A stretch of DNA of 64,000 nucleotides, from positions 1-64,000 of the forward strand of contig SADC01001009.1 of NCBI GenBank assembly GCA_004194705.1. Direction: 5' to 3'. A model generated the notes under the pieces. The model was not told the DNA's origin. It ran no database searches and saw only the letters and a program-made list of their open reading frames with translations. Numbering within the stretch: position 1 is the stretch's first letter; the number at the start of each line of letters is the position of its first letter. The stretch is from Ditylenchus dipsaci. Lineage: Eukaryota > Nematoda > Chromadorea > Rhabditida > Anguinidae. Position numbers and translations under genes: made by a program. Below, one piece after another: positions 34,143-44,693 of the stretch.

Positions 34143-35520
34143 ACAAGATGGAACGCGAACTCAAAGCTGGACTTGATCCATTGATTTATGGTTGGTCGCA
34201 GACACCTACAGATAATAATCTCTTAAATTACGATAAGACCTGAAAATGAGTGAAGTAAATCTTAGAAAAGCCTAACTCTCGCTAGCAGCCTCTTGAAGTT
34301 AACGTGCCCCGACAGTTATGTTACAACGACCTAGCCATATTGTCGTTATCAAATTTTGACTGTGAAGATTCCAACTGAACACTTAACTATCCTATCTGGC
34401 TACCTACCCTCTCTAACTGGCCATTTACCCACTCTAACTGGCAGACAAGTGCGCTTGAACACAAAAATCCACCTTAAATCCAGACTAAAATCCACCATCA
34501 CCAAATCGGAGGGCAAGGAAAACATTTTTTAGAAGCAACTTGAGTTCAATAAAACATCAAACAAGGTTTAATAAAGTTTGCAAGTGATTTGGTTTGTTTG
34601 TTGGGAAGTGTACCTCGGAATAAAAAGAAAAATAATGACTGCGGAAAAAATAGGAAAAAGTTATGATTGAAAACTCTTGGTGACCAAGCTTGGCCATATT
34701 GGTGACCAAGGTTGTCTTGGCCAATCTTGGCCAAGGTAGTATAGGTTCTCCAAATCTTTTACTCATAGCCCTAAAAAAGATAGACCTAAAGTAAAGTCAT
34801 CTGGTAACTGTAAAATCTATATTTGCGGCAAAAAGTATATTTGCGGCAAAAAGCAGATTTGCGGTAAAAAAAAGTAAATTTGCAGCAGAAAAAGTGGCTG
34901 TATTGATTTTCGGCGTTTCCCGTTTCAAAAGCGCCAGTTTTCAAAAATGTCCGTTTTCGTGATTAGCCGTTTTGAAAGATATAAATTTGATCTTTTACCG
35001 TTTTAGGACAAATTTTTTTGAACATTTTTGGTTCCGATAATATTTTTTCGAAATATTTTTTTGTGTTCTCGAAAAAATTTTGGATATTTCGTTGTCGAAA
35101 ATATTAATTCGGAAATTTGCTATATCGGGGACTTCTGTCGGGCGACGGTGAATTCATCCTCAACCAATTCATCCTCAACCAATTCATCCTCGGTGAATTC
35201 ATCTCTTAGCGAATTCATCCTCCGGTGAATTCATCCTCGGTGAATTATCCTCTTTTTGTCTTGACAGGAAATATAGTCATTATAATTTTTAAACCTTAGC
35301 GAAAAAAGTTCGTTCACCCAATGGTCCAAACCATCCGAAACCACCCCAAACCACTCAAATCACCCTGAACACCCCAAGTAGTCCCAAACAATCCGAAACA
35401 CTTCAAAACCACCTTAAACACCCCCAATTAAAACCCCATTTTTAATGGGGTAAAAAGTAAGGTATGCAGCCAGTGGATTCGAACCAGCCACTTCTACATC
35501 ACCTCTGAGGATCCATGCAC

Positions 35521-35686
35521 CAGTGTTTTCAAAATCACAGTCACACTCCACTCACCCCACAGTGAGGGTCACACCTCACTTCACACTCACAGTCACACTA
35601 AAAATCACACTCACACTTGATGTGAGTGCGATTTTAGATTTTTGTGGTGTGAGTGTGAGATGTGACTGTGATTTTTGAAAACACTG
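35521..35686. mobile_element. hAT-type miniature element with perfect 8-base duplication
   Basis: Ends CAGTGTTTTCAAAATCAC and GTGATTTTTGAAAACACTG, flanked by CCATGCAC on both sides (35513-35520, 35687-35694). Filled with CACACTCACAGTCACAC repeats. The uninterrupted target occurs at 35855-35870. Confidence 0.9.
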
Positions 35687-35811
35687 CCATGCACCCAACC
35701 AAGTGGTCGACCACTTGATCAAATTTCAAACATCTTTTTTCACTAATTTTGAATAATTAAAATTTGTGAAATTAGAACCCATTAAAAATGGGGTAAAAAA
35801 TGAGGTATGCA

Positions 35812-35870
35812 GCCAGGTGGGTTCGAACCACCAACCTCTACATCACCCCTGAGAACCATGCACCCAAACC
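35812..35870 (-). repeat. tRNA-like (SINE-type) unit
   Basis: The minus strand contains GGTTCGAACCC, a perfect pol III B box, within a possible T arm (GGTGG / CCACC). The first copy is at 35460-35520. No complete cloverleaf, so not a functional tRNA. Confidence 0.5.
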
Positions 35871-36529
35871 AAGTGGTCGACCACTTGGATCAAAATTTTT
35901 TTCACGTTTTCAGGTTCCAAAACAATTTTTCTGGAATAATTCGAGAATGCTGAAGATGGTTTGACAGTGGTAAAATCACGTTTTATCGAGAAATTTTTGA
36001 GTTATCGCTAACGATTGATTTATCAAAATCAATCGTTAGCAATAACTCAAAACATTTCTAGATAAACGTGATTTTTACACTGTCAAAACCATCTTCAGCA
36101 TTCTCGATTATTCCAGAAAAATTGTTTTGGAACCTGAAAACGTGAAAAAAAATTTTGATCCAAGTGGTTGACATCCTGGTCTAAATTGGGGAGGGTTGCC
36201 GTCACCGAGGCTACTGGTTTGAGTCCCACTATGGTTGTAAACTTTTTTTACTTCCATTTTTTAAGCCATCCAGGTGAACACGCACCTGACCAGCAGTTAC
36301 CTACCCAGGAATTAGGGTTAGGGTGGAACAATTCTTGGGCCCTGGTTTCGTCCCAATATCAATGAGGGTGCTTTCTAAGGGTGCCCGATATCAATGAGGG
36401 TGCTCTCTTACTATATAAGGATTAGGTCTCTTAAACAATTCTGCTCAAGACAAGAAGGAGGATGAATTCACGAGGATGAATTCACGAGGATGAATTCGTT
36501 AGAGGATTAATTCACCGGAGGATGAATTC

Positions 36530-36874
36530 ACCGAGGATGAATTCACCGAGGATGAATCGGTTGAGGATGAATCATCACTAGAGCCCAAGAAAGTAGATGG
36601 TGTTATTACTTTAAAAAAAATAGGCAGTTAGTTTTTTGAAGAAGGTGGTACAATTTCACCGAAGTTTTTATTTTTTATGTTTCACCTTACAAACTGCGAA
36701 GTGGCAGTTAACAATACTATTTCGTCTAGCCCTATACTCTCTTCAGTCATTTTAAAAAATCGAACGACTCGAAAAAGTACATCTATAGATGAAAGAGTAT
36801 TGTCTGCTTCCAATTCAAGTTTCGAATTTGTGATTATAAAACAAGATGGCCAAAAATTTAAGCTAGTTATTTAG
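36530..36874 (+). CDS. Possible 3' exons of an acidic-repeat protein
   Basis: The plus strand reads EDEFTEDEFTEDESVEDESS then LEPKKVDGVITLKKI at 36516-36628, directly continuing the GAGGATGAATTCACC array as EDEFT repeats. A later stretch, 36745-36874, reads VILKNRTTRKSTSIDE...FVIIKQDGQKFKLVI and a stop, after the acceptor CTCTCTTCAG. I could not join the two with confidence. Unidentified. Confidence 0.35.
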
Positions 36875-38103
36875 CTACGGATTTTAAAGCTTTTGCAGCT
36901 CCCGTTTTTTCAATAAATAATAATACTTTTCAGGCATCTCAGACTGACGTTGAACAACCTACACCACATCCCTTGAGTTCAATTTACTAGTGGAAGAAGC
37001 GCAAGGCTGCAGAATCAGCTTCCTTAGCCTTTCAGAAGATGCCCAACTTTCAGAGCTATCAAAAATGAGTGTAAAAGCAGTACCTTCTACTATCATTATT
37101 TGTGTGATTCATGTGTGTTTTTGTGTTGTGCCTTTCCTCTTATAGAATTATTTTTGTCTAGCCTACGCACTGCAACTGATAAAAGCTTTTATGAACTTAA
37201 ATTTTGTTTACCACAAAAATAGAGCTAAAAAGAAAAAGCATGAAAAAAGAGAGTGACTGTTCTTGGCCCGAAAGTGATAAAAAGAAAAAATTTTGAGTGC
37301 TTATAAGACAACGCAAAAAATCAAGTGATAACAGTGTCAGATGCTTTTACTAAAAGTGGTTTTCTATGTACTTTTGATCAACTTTTAATATACATTTTTT
37401 ATGTTTTTATTAATTTTCAGTTACTTTACTTTCAGAAATTCGTATGTGAAGCCGTAATTTCGCAATACAGTCAAAACTAGTTTAACCTTCCATTCCTCAA
37501 GTTTATTTCCTCCTAGGTCCGACGACTTTTTCGTCTCGCTTTTTGAACTGTTTTGGCGAATGTGATACGGTCTAGTCTCAAAAATTGCAAGGATTCCTAT
37601 TTCGCCGGTCATTTGTCCAAAATTCCTTTAAATTGCCAGTGAGACCTGTAACTATCGATTAACCGTTACCTGATTTTTAAAAAAAGACTGACAGTAATCG
37701 AGTGCCACAGATCTGCTATACTAGATCAGCAAATCACATTTGCCAAAAAATTTTAACGAGGGTCTTTTAAAAAAGTGTCACACTCTAGGCAGAACGAACT
37801 TGAAAGGATGGCGTTAAATCATTTTCGACTGTAATACATTCAAGTTCCGATAAACGGTAGCTTTCAAAAATTTGACTGGTCGCTAAATAAAATATAATAG
37901 GTGTGCAAAACTAAGTTCATCTCTATAATCAGTACCCTAGAAAAGCCAGCAGTTTTGATGTTTAGCAAACATCAAAAAATTGAATTTTTTAAAATATTTT
38001 TGCCAAACATCAAAATTTTCGGATAGAGCTTGAAAACAGGACTTATTTTTTACAATTATTGGACCATTTGTATGTAAAATAAAATTGTTTTAGTTGGCAA
38101 GAT
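36875..38103. other. No gene seen
   Basis: AT-rich intergenic sequence; the 63-codon ORF at 37421-37612 has no recognisable features. Confidence 0.4.
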
Positions 38104-38104
38104 A

Positions 38105-38645
38105 TGCGATTTATTTTGCTATTTATTATTTCAATGAGTATAGTTTGTTATACAGTAGAAGCGGGGTGCAAGGGTTCTAAGTGTAACAAGCGACGAAAGA
38201 ATGATGAGGCCAGAAATCAAGACAATGACCCTTTGGACAGTTAGTTTTTTAAGTCCCCTTATTTTTTAATAAATATTTCAATAAATAGATTTATAGAAGT
38301 AGAAGACATGGAAGCAAAGAAAAGGAAAAGCCCAAATCAGGTAAACAACCAAAATTCTTTTAACAAACTCCAATTTAATTTCAAGCTAAAGCAGAATCAA
38401 AACACCGCAAAATCTCTTATTTTTTATTCACCTTCCATCGAAAATTGTGTTCTTGGCAGTGTGTTTTTAATGAAAAATTTCGGACCACTTTTTGTAAAAA
38501 CAGCACAAAACTGTAATTAAGAATTTAAAAAAAGAAAAGATATTTAAACAATTTTTTTCGTTTAGATGAAGAAAGCGAGGAGGAGAAGAAGAGAAGAAGA
38601 AAACTGGCGAAGAAGCAGTAGCTGCAAGAATGCGCCGTGCTGAAA
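38105..38645 (+). CDS. Small secreted basic protein, N-terminal exons
   Basis: ATG at 38105 begins MRFILLFIISMSIVCYTVEA, a clear signal peptide with a hydrophobic core and a likely cleavage after VEA, followed by GCKGSKCNKRRKNDEARNQD (about 47 codons). GT at 38240 and acceptor ATTTATAG near 38296 lead to KVEDMEAKKRKSPNQ, then GTAAAC and a third exon after CGTTTAG at 38565 rich in Arg/Lys/Glu. In one frame that exon ends SSSCKNAPC and a stop at about 38643; another frame continues AVAARMRRAEKELRRQKE. The frame is therefore unsure and the gene may continue into the His-rich exons at 39290-40168. No family recognised. Confidence 0.45.
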
Positions 38646-39289
38646 AGGAACTTCGTCGGCAGAAAGAAGTTTGTAAAAAAATAGCACAAAAAGTTGTTCA
38701 GGAGTCAGGGTCTTTATTCTTGAATACCTATTTTGAACTGTCGGGCGACTTATTGTTCAAGCCATGAAAAATTCAAAAATTTTGAGGTCAAATTTAGATT
38801 TTCGGGTGCTCAAAAAAATTTAAAAATTGTAAGAGGGGGGGGGGTTCGATTAGAAAGGGAGGATTTAATACAGAAAATACGGTGAAAAAAAATCCGAAAA
38901 AGTGGAAATACGGTAAAAAAGAACTAAAAAAGTGGATTGCTAGGAAAGCCGAACACAAAAAAAACAAAATATGCGCCGTTTTCATCCAAAGCTACCGGTG
39001 GTTTAATGGTAATGATTTATTGATATGTAAACAGTGAAAACAAAAATTTAGGGTCGGCCTATCGAATTCCTACTTCCTTAGTTGGTCAGCCTTAAGCAAA
39101 CCCTCGATTAGGAAATTCAATAAAATGAAATTCAATGAAATTCAATTCATCAGAAATTCAACTCTAGAAGGGTCATTAAATCAAAATTCGACTGTACTTG
39201 TTGACTGGAAAGGGGAGAGCATTTCCTGTCATATTCATTCAAAAGGTCAGAACTCGTAATAGAAAAGGTTCCTATCTCTTTCAGCTGAG

Positions 39290-40168
39290 TGAAGAACATC
39301 TGGACGGAATGGTGGCAGTCATCATAAGCACAAGCATTCTCATGACCACAACCACCATCATCGTCGTCATGTTACTGGCTATGAGCACACTCACAGCAAA
39401 GAAGAGCAAGAGCCAGTGGGAGATGTCAAGGATGCCAATCTAATGGAACACAGCTCGCCCCAAAGGGTCAGAAGGGCACACAAGCCGCAGGATACAGACA
39501 GTACAGATGATGAAGAGCACAATGAGTTGGACTTCAAAAACATAAAAAACCAATGGGTTGACTTTATTCAAACACAAAATTTACTAATTGGTCACTTTCT
39601 GCAGAACAAAAACTACGTGCGCAACTCCTTGCCGAAACGTATGGAAGAGGCTATGAAATCCGGCAGCAGTAGACAAAAAGTAAAAGATGGCTTTTTAATT
39701 TAAAGAATTATTCATAATTGTGTGTAATTTGAAGAAACACCTCAACCACAAACTTAGCGACGAAGAAGTTGCCAATGAAGAATCGGAAAAATTGCAGTTG
39801 AACTTGGATGATATTGTAAGCGAAAAAATTTAGCCATTTTTTAGCTTTTTAGGCTACAAATGCATGCTTTTGAATATCTAAAAGCATGTCATTTAGTTTT
39901 TGACCAATTTTTTTGTTCCTCTCGGGGACATATTTAATTGAAGGAAAGGGTACATGGGACATTACTAAAGAACTAAGAAAAGAAATTTAATATAGTACAA
40001 AAAGCGTGAACAGACAAAATTTTGAGATATTTAAAAAGCAGTTTTAAGCACATTTCCAAATTCGGCAAATTGGGACCCCGTGGAAGAGAGCGAGTGCTAC
40101 CTTTGCCAACTGAGGACAGAGAATTGCCTATGTGGAGAAAAAATTACAAGGAAGAGTCGGAAGAATAA
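39290..40168 (+). CDS. Histidine-rich exons of an unidentified protein
   Basis: Exon about 39291-39678 reads SHHKHKHSHDHNHHHRRHV, then TGYEHTHSKEEQEP, DTDSTDDEEHNELDFKNI and FIQTQNLLIGHFLQNKNYV, ending RQK before GTAAAAG. Next exon about 39736-39817: KHLNHKLSDEEVANEE...LNLDDI, donor GTAAGC. Last exon about 40049-40168: HISKFGKLGPRGRERVLPL ending YKEESEE and TAA. Junctions keep phase. The His-rich stretch suggests metal binding, by composition only. It follows the signal-peptide exons at 38105 on the same strand and may be the same gene. Confidence 0.5.
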
Positions 40169-40408
40169 TCAAACCATAAAAAAATATTTTTTTTAAATAT
40201 ATATTGTGCTTGCAAGAATAAAAAATACTTAAAAATAATTTTTTTTCTAGATTACAAACAAAATAGCAAGGGTACATTCATTTCAAGCCATATAGACATA
40301 TCAGATACGAAATTATTCTCATTGAAGAATTTTTTTAGAAAAGCTCTTGCGAATTTATAGCCCACTTGATTTTCAAGATGCTGATATTTCGAGCCAGAAT
40401 TTTCATTA

Positions 40409-41735
40409 CTATTGGTTGTCTAGGTTCTGATCAATATCTTCTTCATGGTTGGGATCTGGCGCAATCTATAAATGACCATTTAGTTGAAGTCAATTTTAAA
40501 TATGAATAAGTTTGTGTAGTAGCACTAACCTGTGACTGAGAACGCAAGGTAACCTGGAACCTGTGATTTGTGGTGTTGTACTTGTCGTTAGACGCGGCTT
40601 TCACTACTCCACCAGTGATTGTAATCCACTAAAAATGTTGATTTGAATACTTTTCTTACTAATTTTTTTAAATACTAAAGTCTAAAATAGTACAACGGCT
40701 AACCTGGTCATTCTGTAACACTGGATAGAACTTCTTGGCCTCCTCTCCAAAAGCACAAACATTGATGGACGCTCCTTCATCAGTCAACACAAAGGCAAAA
40801 TATTTGCAGCCGTTTTGCATTTCTTTCAAATTTTTATCCTTGCTAGTTACTTTTCCGTGGATGCGCCAACTATAGAATAGAAATGTGTAATGAAAAAAAA
40901 ATTGATAGAAAATTAAAGCCAATTCTAGAATCAGGAGTGTTTTTTTCCTTGGTACCCTTATTTTGTTTTTTGGTTCTATCTGATAAGCCAGTGCCAAAAC
41001 ATGCATTGTCTTGTCATTGTGTTGATGTTTAAGTAAAGGCAGGGGGTGAGTGGAGGTGGGTTGACCTGAGGATAAAATCTATACAGCTTACAGAAAAAAG
41101 AACTTAAAAGACCAGTGCCGTCTACAACTGGTAAAAGACTTCAAACTTGAGGTAAAAAACTTGTTGTACCTTGGCGTGAACAAACTTTTTGGGTGATTGT
41201 TATATCGAGAGTCGACTGTAGTTGAAAAAAAATTACGACCCTTTTATAAAAAAATTCGGCGACAAAGCAAACGACAAAGAAATTTTTTGTTCCTTTTTAA
41301 ACAAATTTTGCATTTTTAGACAAGATTTCGAGAGAAAATGAGTGAGAAATCTTGTTAACCCTCAAAATCTTGACGGATTTGTCGAATTTGGACGAAAAAA
41401 TTTTTTTTTGGTTTGCGTCGTCGTTGTATTTTTTATAAAGTATTCGCAGTTGTCGTCGTCGCTTTCTTTAGCGGAAAAATCCTTTCATAAAATCAACGAT
41501 AACGTTTAATAAAATATTCATAAAAGAATGTACTTCTATTAGAATAAACACGGTAAAACCGAAATTTGATTAAAAAAACTTACTTGGTGGAAGAAGGGCA
41601 AAGAGTCTTGATCTTGTTGTATTTCATTAGGATCTTCTTGGCTTTTCTCGGTTTCTTGATAGGCAATTTGACTGAAGAAGTCACCTCACAGTCTCTTTTT
41701 AAATATCTACGGATCGATTTTTAGAAGCACAGGTG
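40409..41735 (-). CDS. RPA1-like protein with a single OB fold
   Basis: Exons: about 41584-41700 (SSVKLPIKKPRKAKKILMKY), 40704-40869 (WRIHGKVTSKDKNL...FAFVLTDEGASINVCAF then KKFYPVL), 40530-40628 (WITITGGVVKAASNDKYN, FQVTLRSQSQ) and 40409-40465 (IAPDPNHEEDIDQ then a stop). Phases agree. The order W-I-x-VT-K, FxLxDExxxIxxxAF, KFY, then a GxxK strand and YN is that of the first ssDNA-binding OB fold (DBD-A) of replication protein A 70 kDa. Here it ends right after one fold, with a Lys-rich leader and an acidic tail. It may be a diverged paralogue or fragment. The upstream start was not found; text near 41740 (QILDTCASKNR) is off frame. Confidence 0.6.
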
Positions 41736-42951
41736 TCCAAGATTTGCTTGACAGACACTGAAATCAGGTAACTTAGAAATGGCAAAAAAATTGACAAAAT
41801 TCGGGTTAATATTTTTTGTTCTCTTACTATAAGGATGTTGTGTATGATTTTGCTTTTCCTGCATCTGATAAGTATTTTACTACAAATCCAAATACTTCAT
41901 GAAATACTCACAAAATGGTTTTGAAATTTAAAAAATGTAAACTAAATGTAGATACAAAACAGCTGAAAAACATGCAAATACAAAAGTTTTAAACTTATGA
42001 ATCTTACAATAGTTTTCTACAAGTTTTCAATCACTTTTAATTGTATTTTTTTTTAGACTTTTTTTTTAAATAACAAAAAAATAAACGAAAAACCATCTGG
42101 TTATAAATGAGGGCTTTGATTTCCAAAAACTTTTATTTAGATATAAAAACATGTTTAAATCTGTTATAGTTGCAAATGTGCTTAATCATCATCGTAGGTA
42201 TTCAGATCCCGGATCAGAGGTCAAATATTATCTTTGATCCTGATCAATGGTTTCATTATCTGCACAGGTTAAAATGAAAAAAATTATTAAAAAAAATTGA
42301 AAAAAAAAAATTAAAAAAAAATTGAAAAGTAATTAAAAAAAAGATAAAATTGAATCGCAAATTTCGATCTGCAATGCCTTTTTATTGAAATCCAGCATCA
42401 AATTTTCAAAAAATGATCTTTAAACTTATTTAGGTGTTGTTCAATTTTTAATTTAATTTTGGGTGAAGTTTTGTTAAACTATGATAAAAAAATCCGTACG
42501 GAAGTTCGATGATAACGGAAAAATATTGAATTGTCGGGCACCACCTTTAACAGCGTGGGTGTGCCTCTTTCACTTTTGAAATCATTCAGTAAAACATTAA
42601 AGCTTGTTGAAAAACTGAATTCTAAGGCTACAGTCTAGTACAAAAATTTAGTGAAGTTTGTGTCAAAACAAGTCAGGAAAACCAATTTTGAAATTACTTT
42701 TTCATGAGGAGGTTTTTTAGTAATTTAGTATTTCGAATACGTAACAAAGACAATATCTAAATTATAATAGCATACCTGCGCTGACGTTGAGACTTTTTTC
42801 CATTGACAAGAAGATGCTGTTACAATTCGGGAGCACAATTTTTAAAAACTCTTAAGAATCTGGTTGAGTTACTGTTTTATCAAAATCTTATCAAATATTG
42901 AATCATAATTTATCATTTTGATAATTAGATTTTTTTGATATTTTTAATTTA
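41736..42951. other. No gene seen
   Basis: Very AT-rich with A/T runs (for example 42280-42350). Possible upstream flank of the RPA1-like gene. Confidence 0.4.
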
Positions 42952-43138
42952 CAGTCAAACCTCGATAATCCGCCACCCCATGGGACCGATCCGAGGGTGA
43001 CGGATTATCGAGGTGGCGGTTTAGCGGGGGTAAACTTTGTTGAGTTTCTCTGACGGCCAACCAAATCGGGCTTATTGAGGGTGGCGGTTTATCGAGGGTG
43101 GCGGTTTAGCGGGGTGGCGGATTATCGAGGTTTGACTG
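42952..43138. mobile_element. Pogo-like miniature element (phrase GGTGGCGGTTTATCGAG)
   Basis: ACAGTCAAACCTCGATAATC at left; CCATGGGACCGATCC module; the phrase repeated about five times; ends GGATTATCGAGGTTTGACTGTA. Confidence 0.8.
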
Positions 43139-44693
43139 TACTCTTCTTTAATACATCTGTCCAATGGTGACGAAAAAACTCAGGAGCCGGTGCCGGCGCC
43201 CGGCACTAGCTTTTTCACCAAATTTGCACATTTTTAGCGCCCTACGGACGGGTTTTGTTTTCCGCTGATATTTCCTTAGAATTTTTCCATTTATTTTCCC
43301 GTAATATTATCGCAGCATTTTTCGATATATTTCCCGTTGATATTCCTGTGGCATTTTCGATTTAATTCCTGCTGATATTTCCTTAAAATATTTTTTATTT
43401 ACTTTTTGATTATTTCACTTTCAAAAGAATTTTAAGTTCTATGGAATCTGAGAAAACTACAATCATATACCGTCACTCAATGACCTATCCATTCTTCACA
43501 TAGCTGAAAAAGCATTTATTTCTGTTGCGAGTTTTTGTGCCACCTTCTGAGATGTAAAAAAACTCTTTTTTATTGCGAGGTTCCTAAATACATACAACCA
43601 AAACAGGAGCCGTGAGCTATTGACTCCTTTTAGAGCCTCACAGTATTACTGTATATATTTGCCAATCTTTTAAGACGTGTGTGCTGAGATTCGTGAAAGC
43701 ATTGTTGTTGTGTACGATTTACATAAGCGTTTGTCTTTTTTCCCGTGGCCAGACTCGTAAAAGCGTCTTTTGAACTGTTCCAGATACTTAAGAACCGATA
43801 ATGAGAATACCACAAAAATTCTCCCTGAAGAAGAGTCGAGAAGAGATATAATTTAAATATTCTCAGAGAATACATACTCTTTGGTAATTTCGGCCGAAAG
43901 CGTTACAAAAGCGACTCGCGTTTTCTGCCCCGAATGTTTAAAGAATATGTATTCTCTAAGCCATTTTTGTGCCCGGGCAGAAAAGTGAGTCAGCTTTTTG
44001 CCCCTGTTTTTTTCATTCTTATATTGTGGCAAAAACTGCCATATACCGCCTATTCTCGCATAGTCGTAAAAAAAGCTATAGGCGACGTGTTATATTAGGT
44101 TAGTTCCCATATTGGGTTGGTCGCGATTTGTACATTTTTTTATTGAATCTTTTTTGCTTTTTTACCAATTTTTTTTCCAAGAGTAACATTCATCCAAAAG
44201 AAAATAAGTCCAACCAAGGCCAATAAGGAATTTGAAAAAAGGGCCAAGGAAAATTTCCACGAACTTTTGAGACAGCCTGATATCTGACAGATAAATTTAT
44301 CTAAACCGATAAATGTATCTGTCAGACTTTCTTGTATGTGGGCAAACAATACACCGTTCGAAAGCCCAGACGAAGGGCTTTCTTATGAGTATAAAAGAAA
44401 ATACTGCACTGGATAAATTCACTGCTCATCAGCTTAAAGAAAAAAAACCATGCCTGACCCTGAAGAGTCGTCGCGGAGATCCGGTTTTTAAGGAAATTTT
44501 TAAAGGCGGCGCGTTATATCTGTTTTGCGCACTATGCGTGCCAGATGAAATCAAATCCCTGTAATTTCCCTGTAATTCCTGTAAATTTTGTATTTTCAAG
44601 TAAAGTTTGTATTTATTATCTTCTTTCAGCCATATTAACAAAGCAGAGATTTACATCAACTAAGCCAACAATATCAAAAATACTAGCAACTAT
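43139..44693. other. No supported gene
   Basis: Short ORFs occur on both strands (for example 44140-44349 minus, 44313-44564 plus), overlapping and without splice or family support. 43190-43206 is GC-rich and self-complementary (GCCGGTGCCGGCGCCCGGC). Confidence 0.35.

Larger units (their letters stand above)
35146..36580. repeat. Nested repeat complex bounded by GAATTCATCCTC arrays
   Basis: GAATTCATCCTCGGT units at 35146-35255 face GAGGATGAATTCACC units at 36465-36580. Inside are two direct copies of a tRNA-like unit (35460-35520 and 35812-35870), a hAT miniature element and a 300-base palindrome at about 35875-36172 beginning ACCAAGTGGTCGACCACTTG. Confidence 0.75.

Noticed and set aside
34150..34243. 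Short plus-strand reading MERELKAGLDPLIYGWSQ
   Set aside because: Protein-like but only about 30 codons, with no splice partner or family.
44313..44564. 83-codon plus-strand ORF overlapping a minus-strand ORF with a membrane-like segment
   Set aside because: Neither has a recognisable domain or supported splicing; listed only as unsupported sequence.
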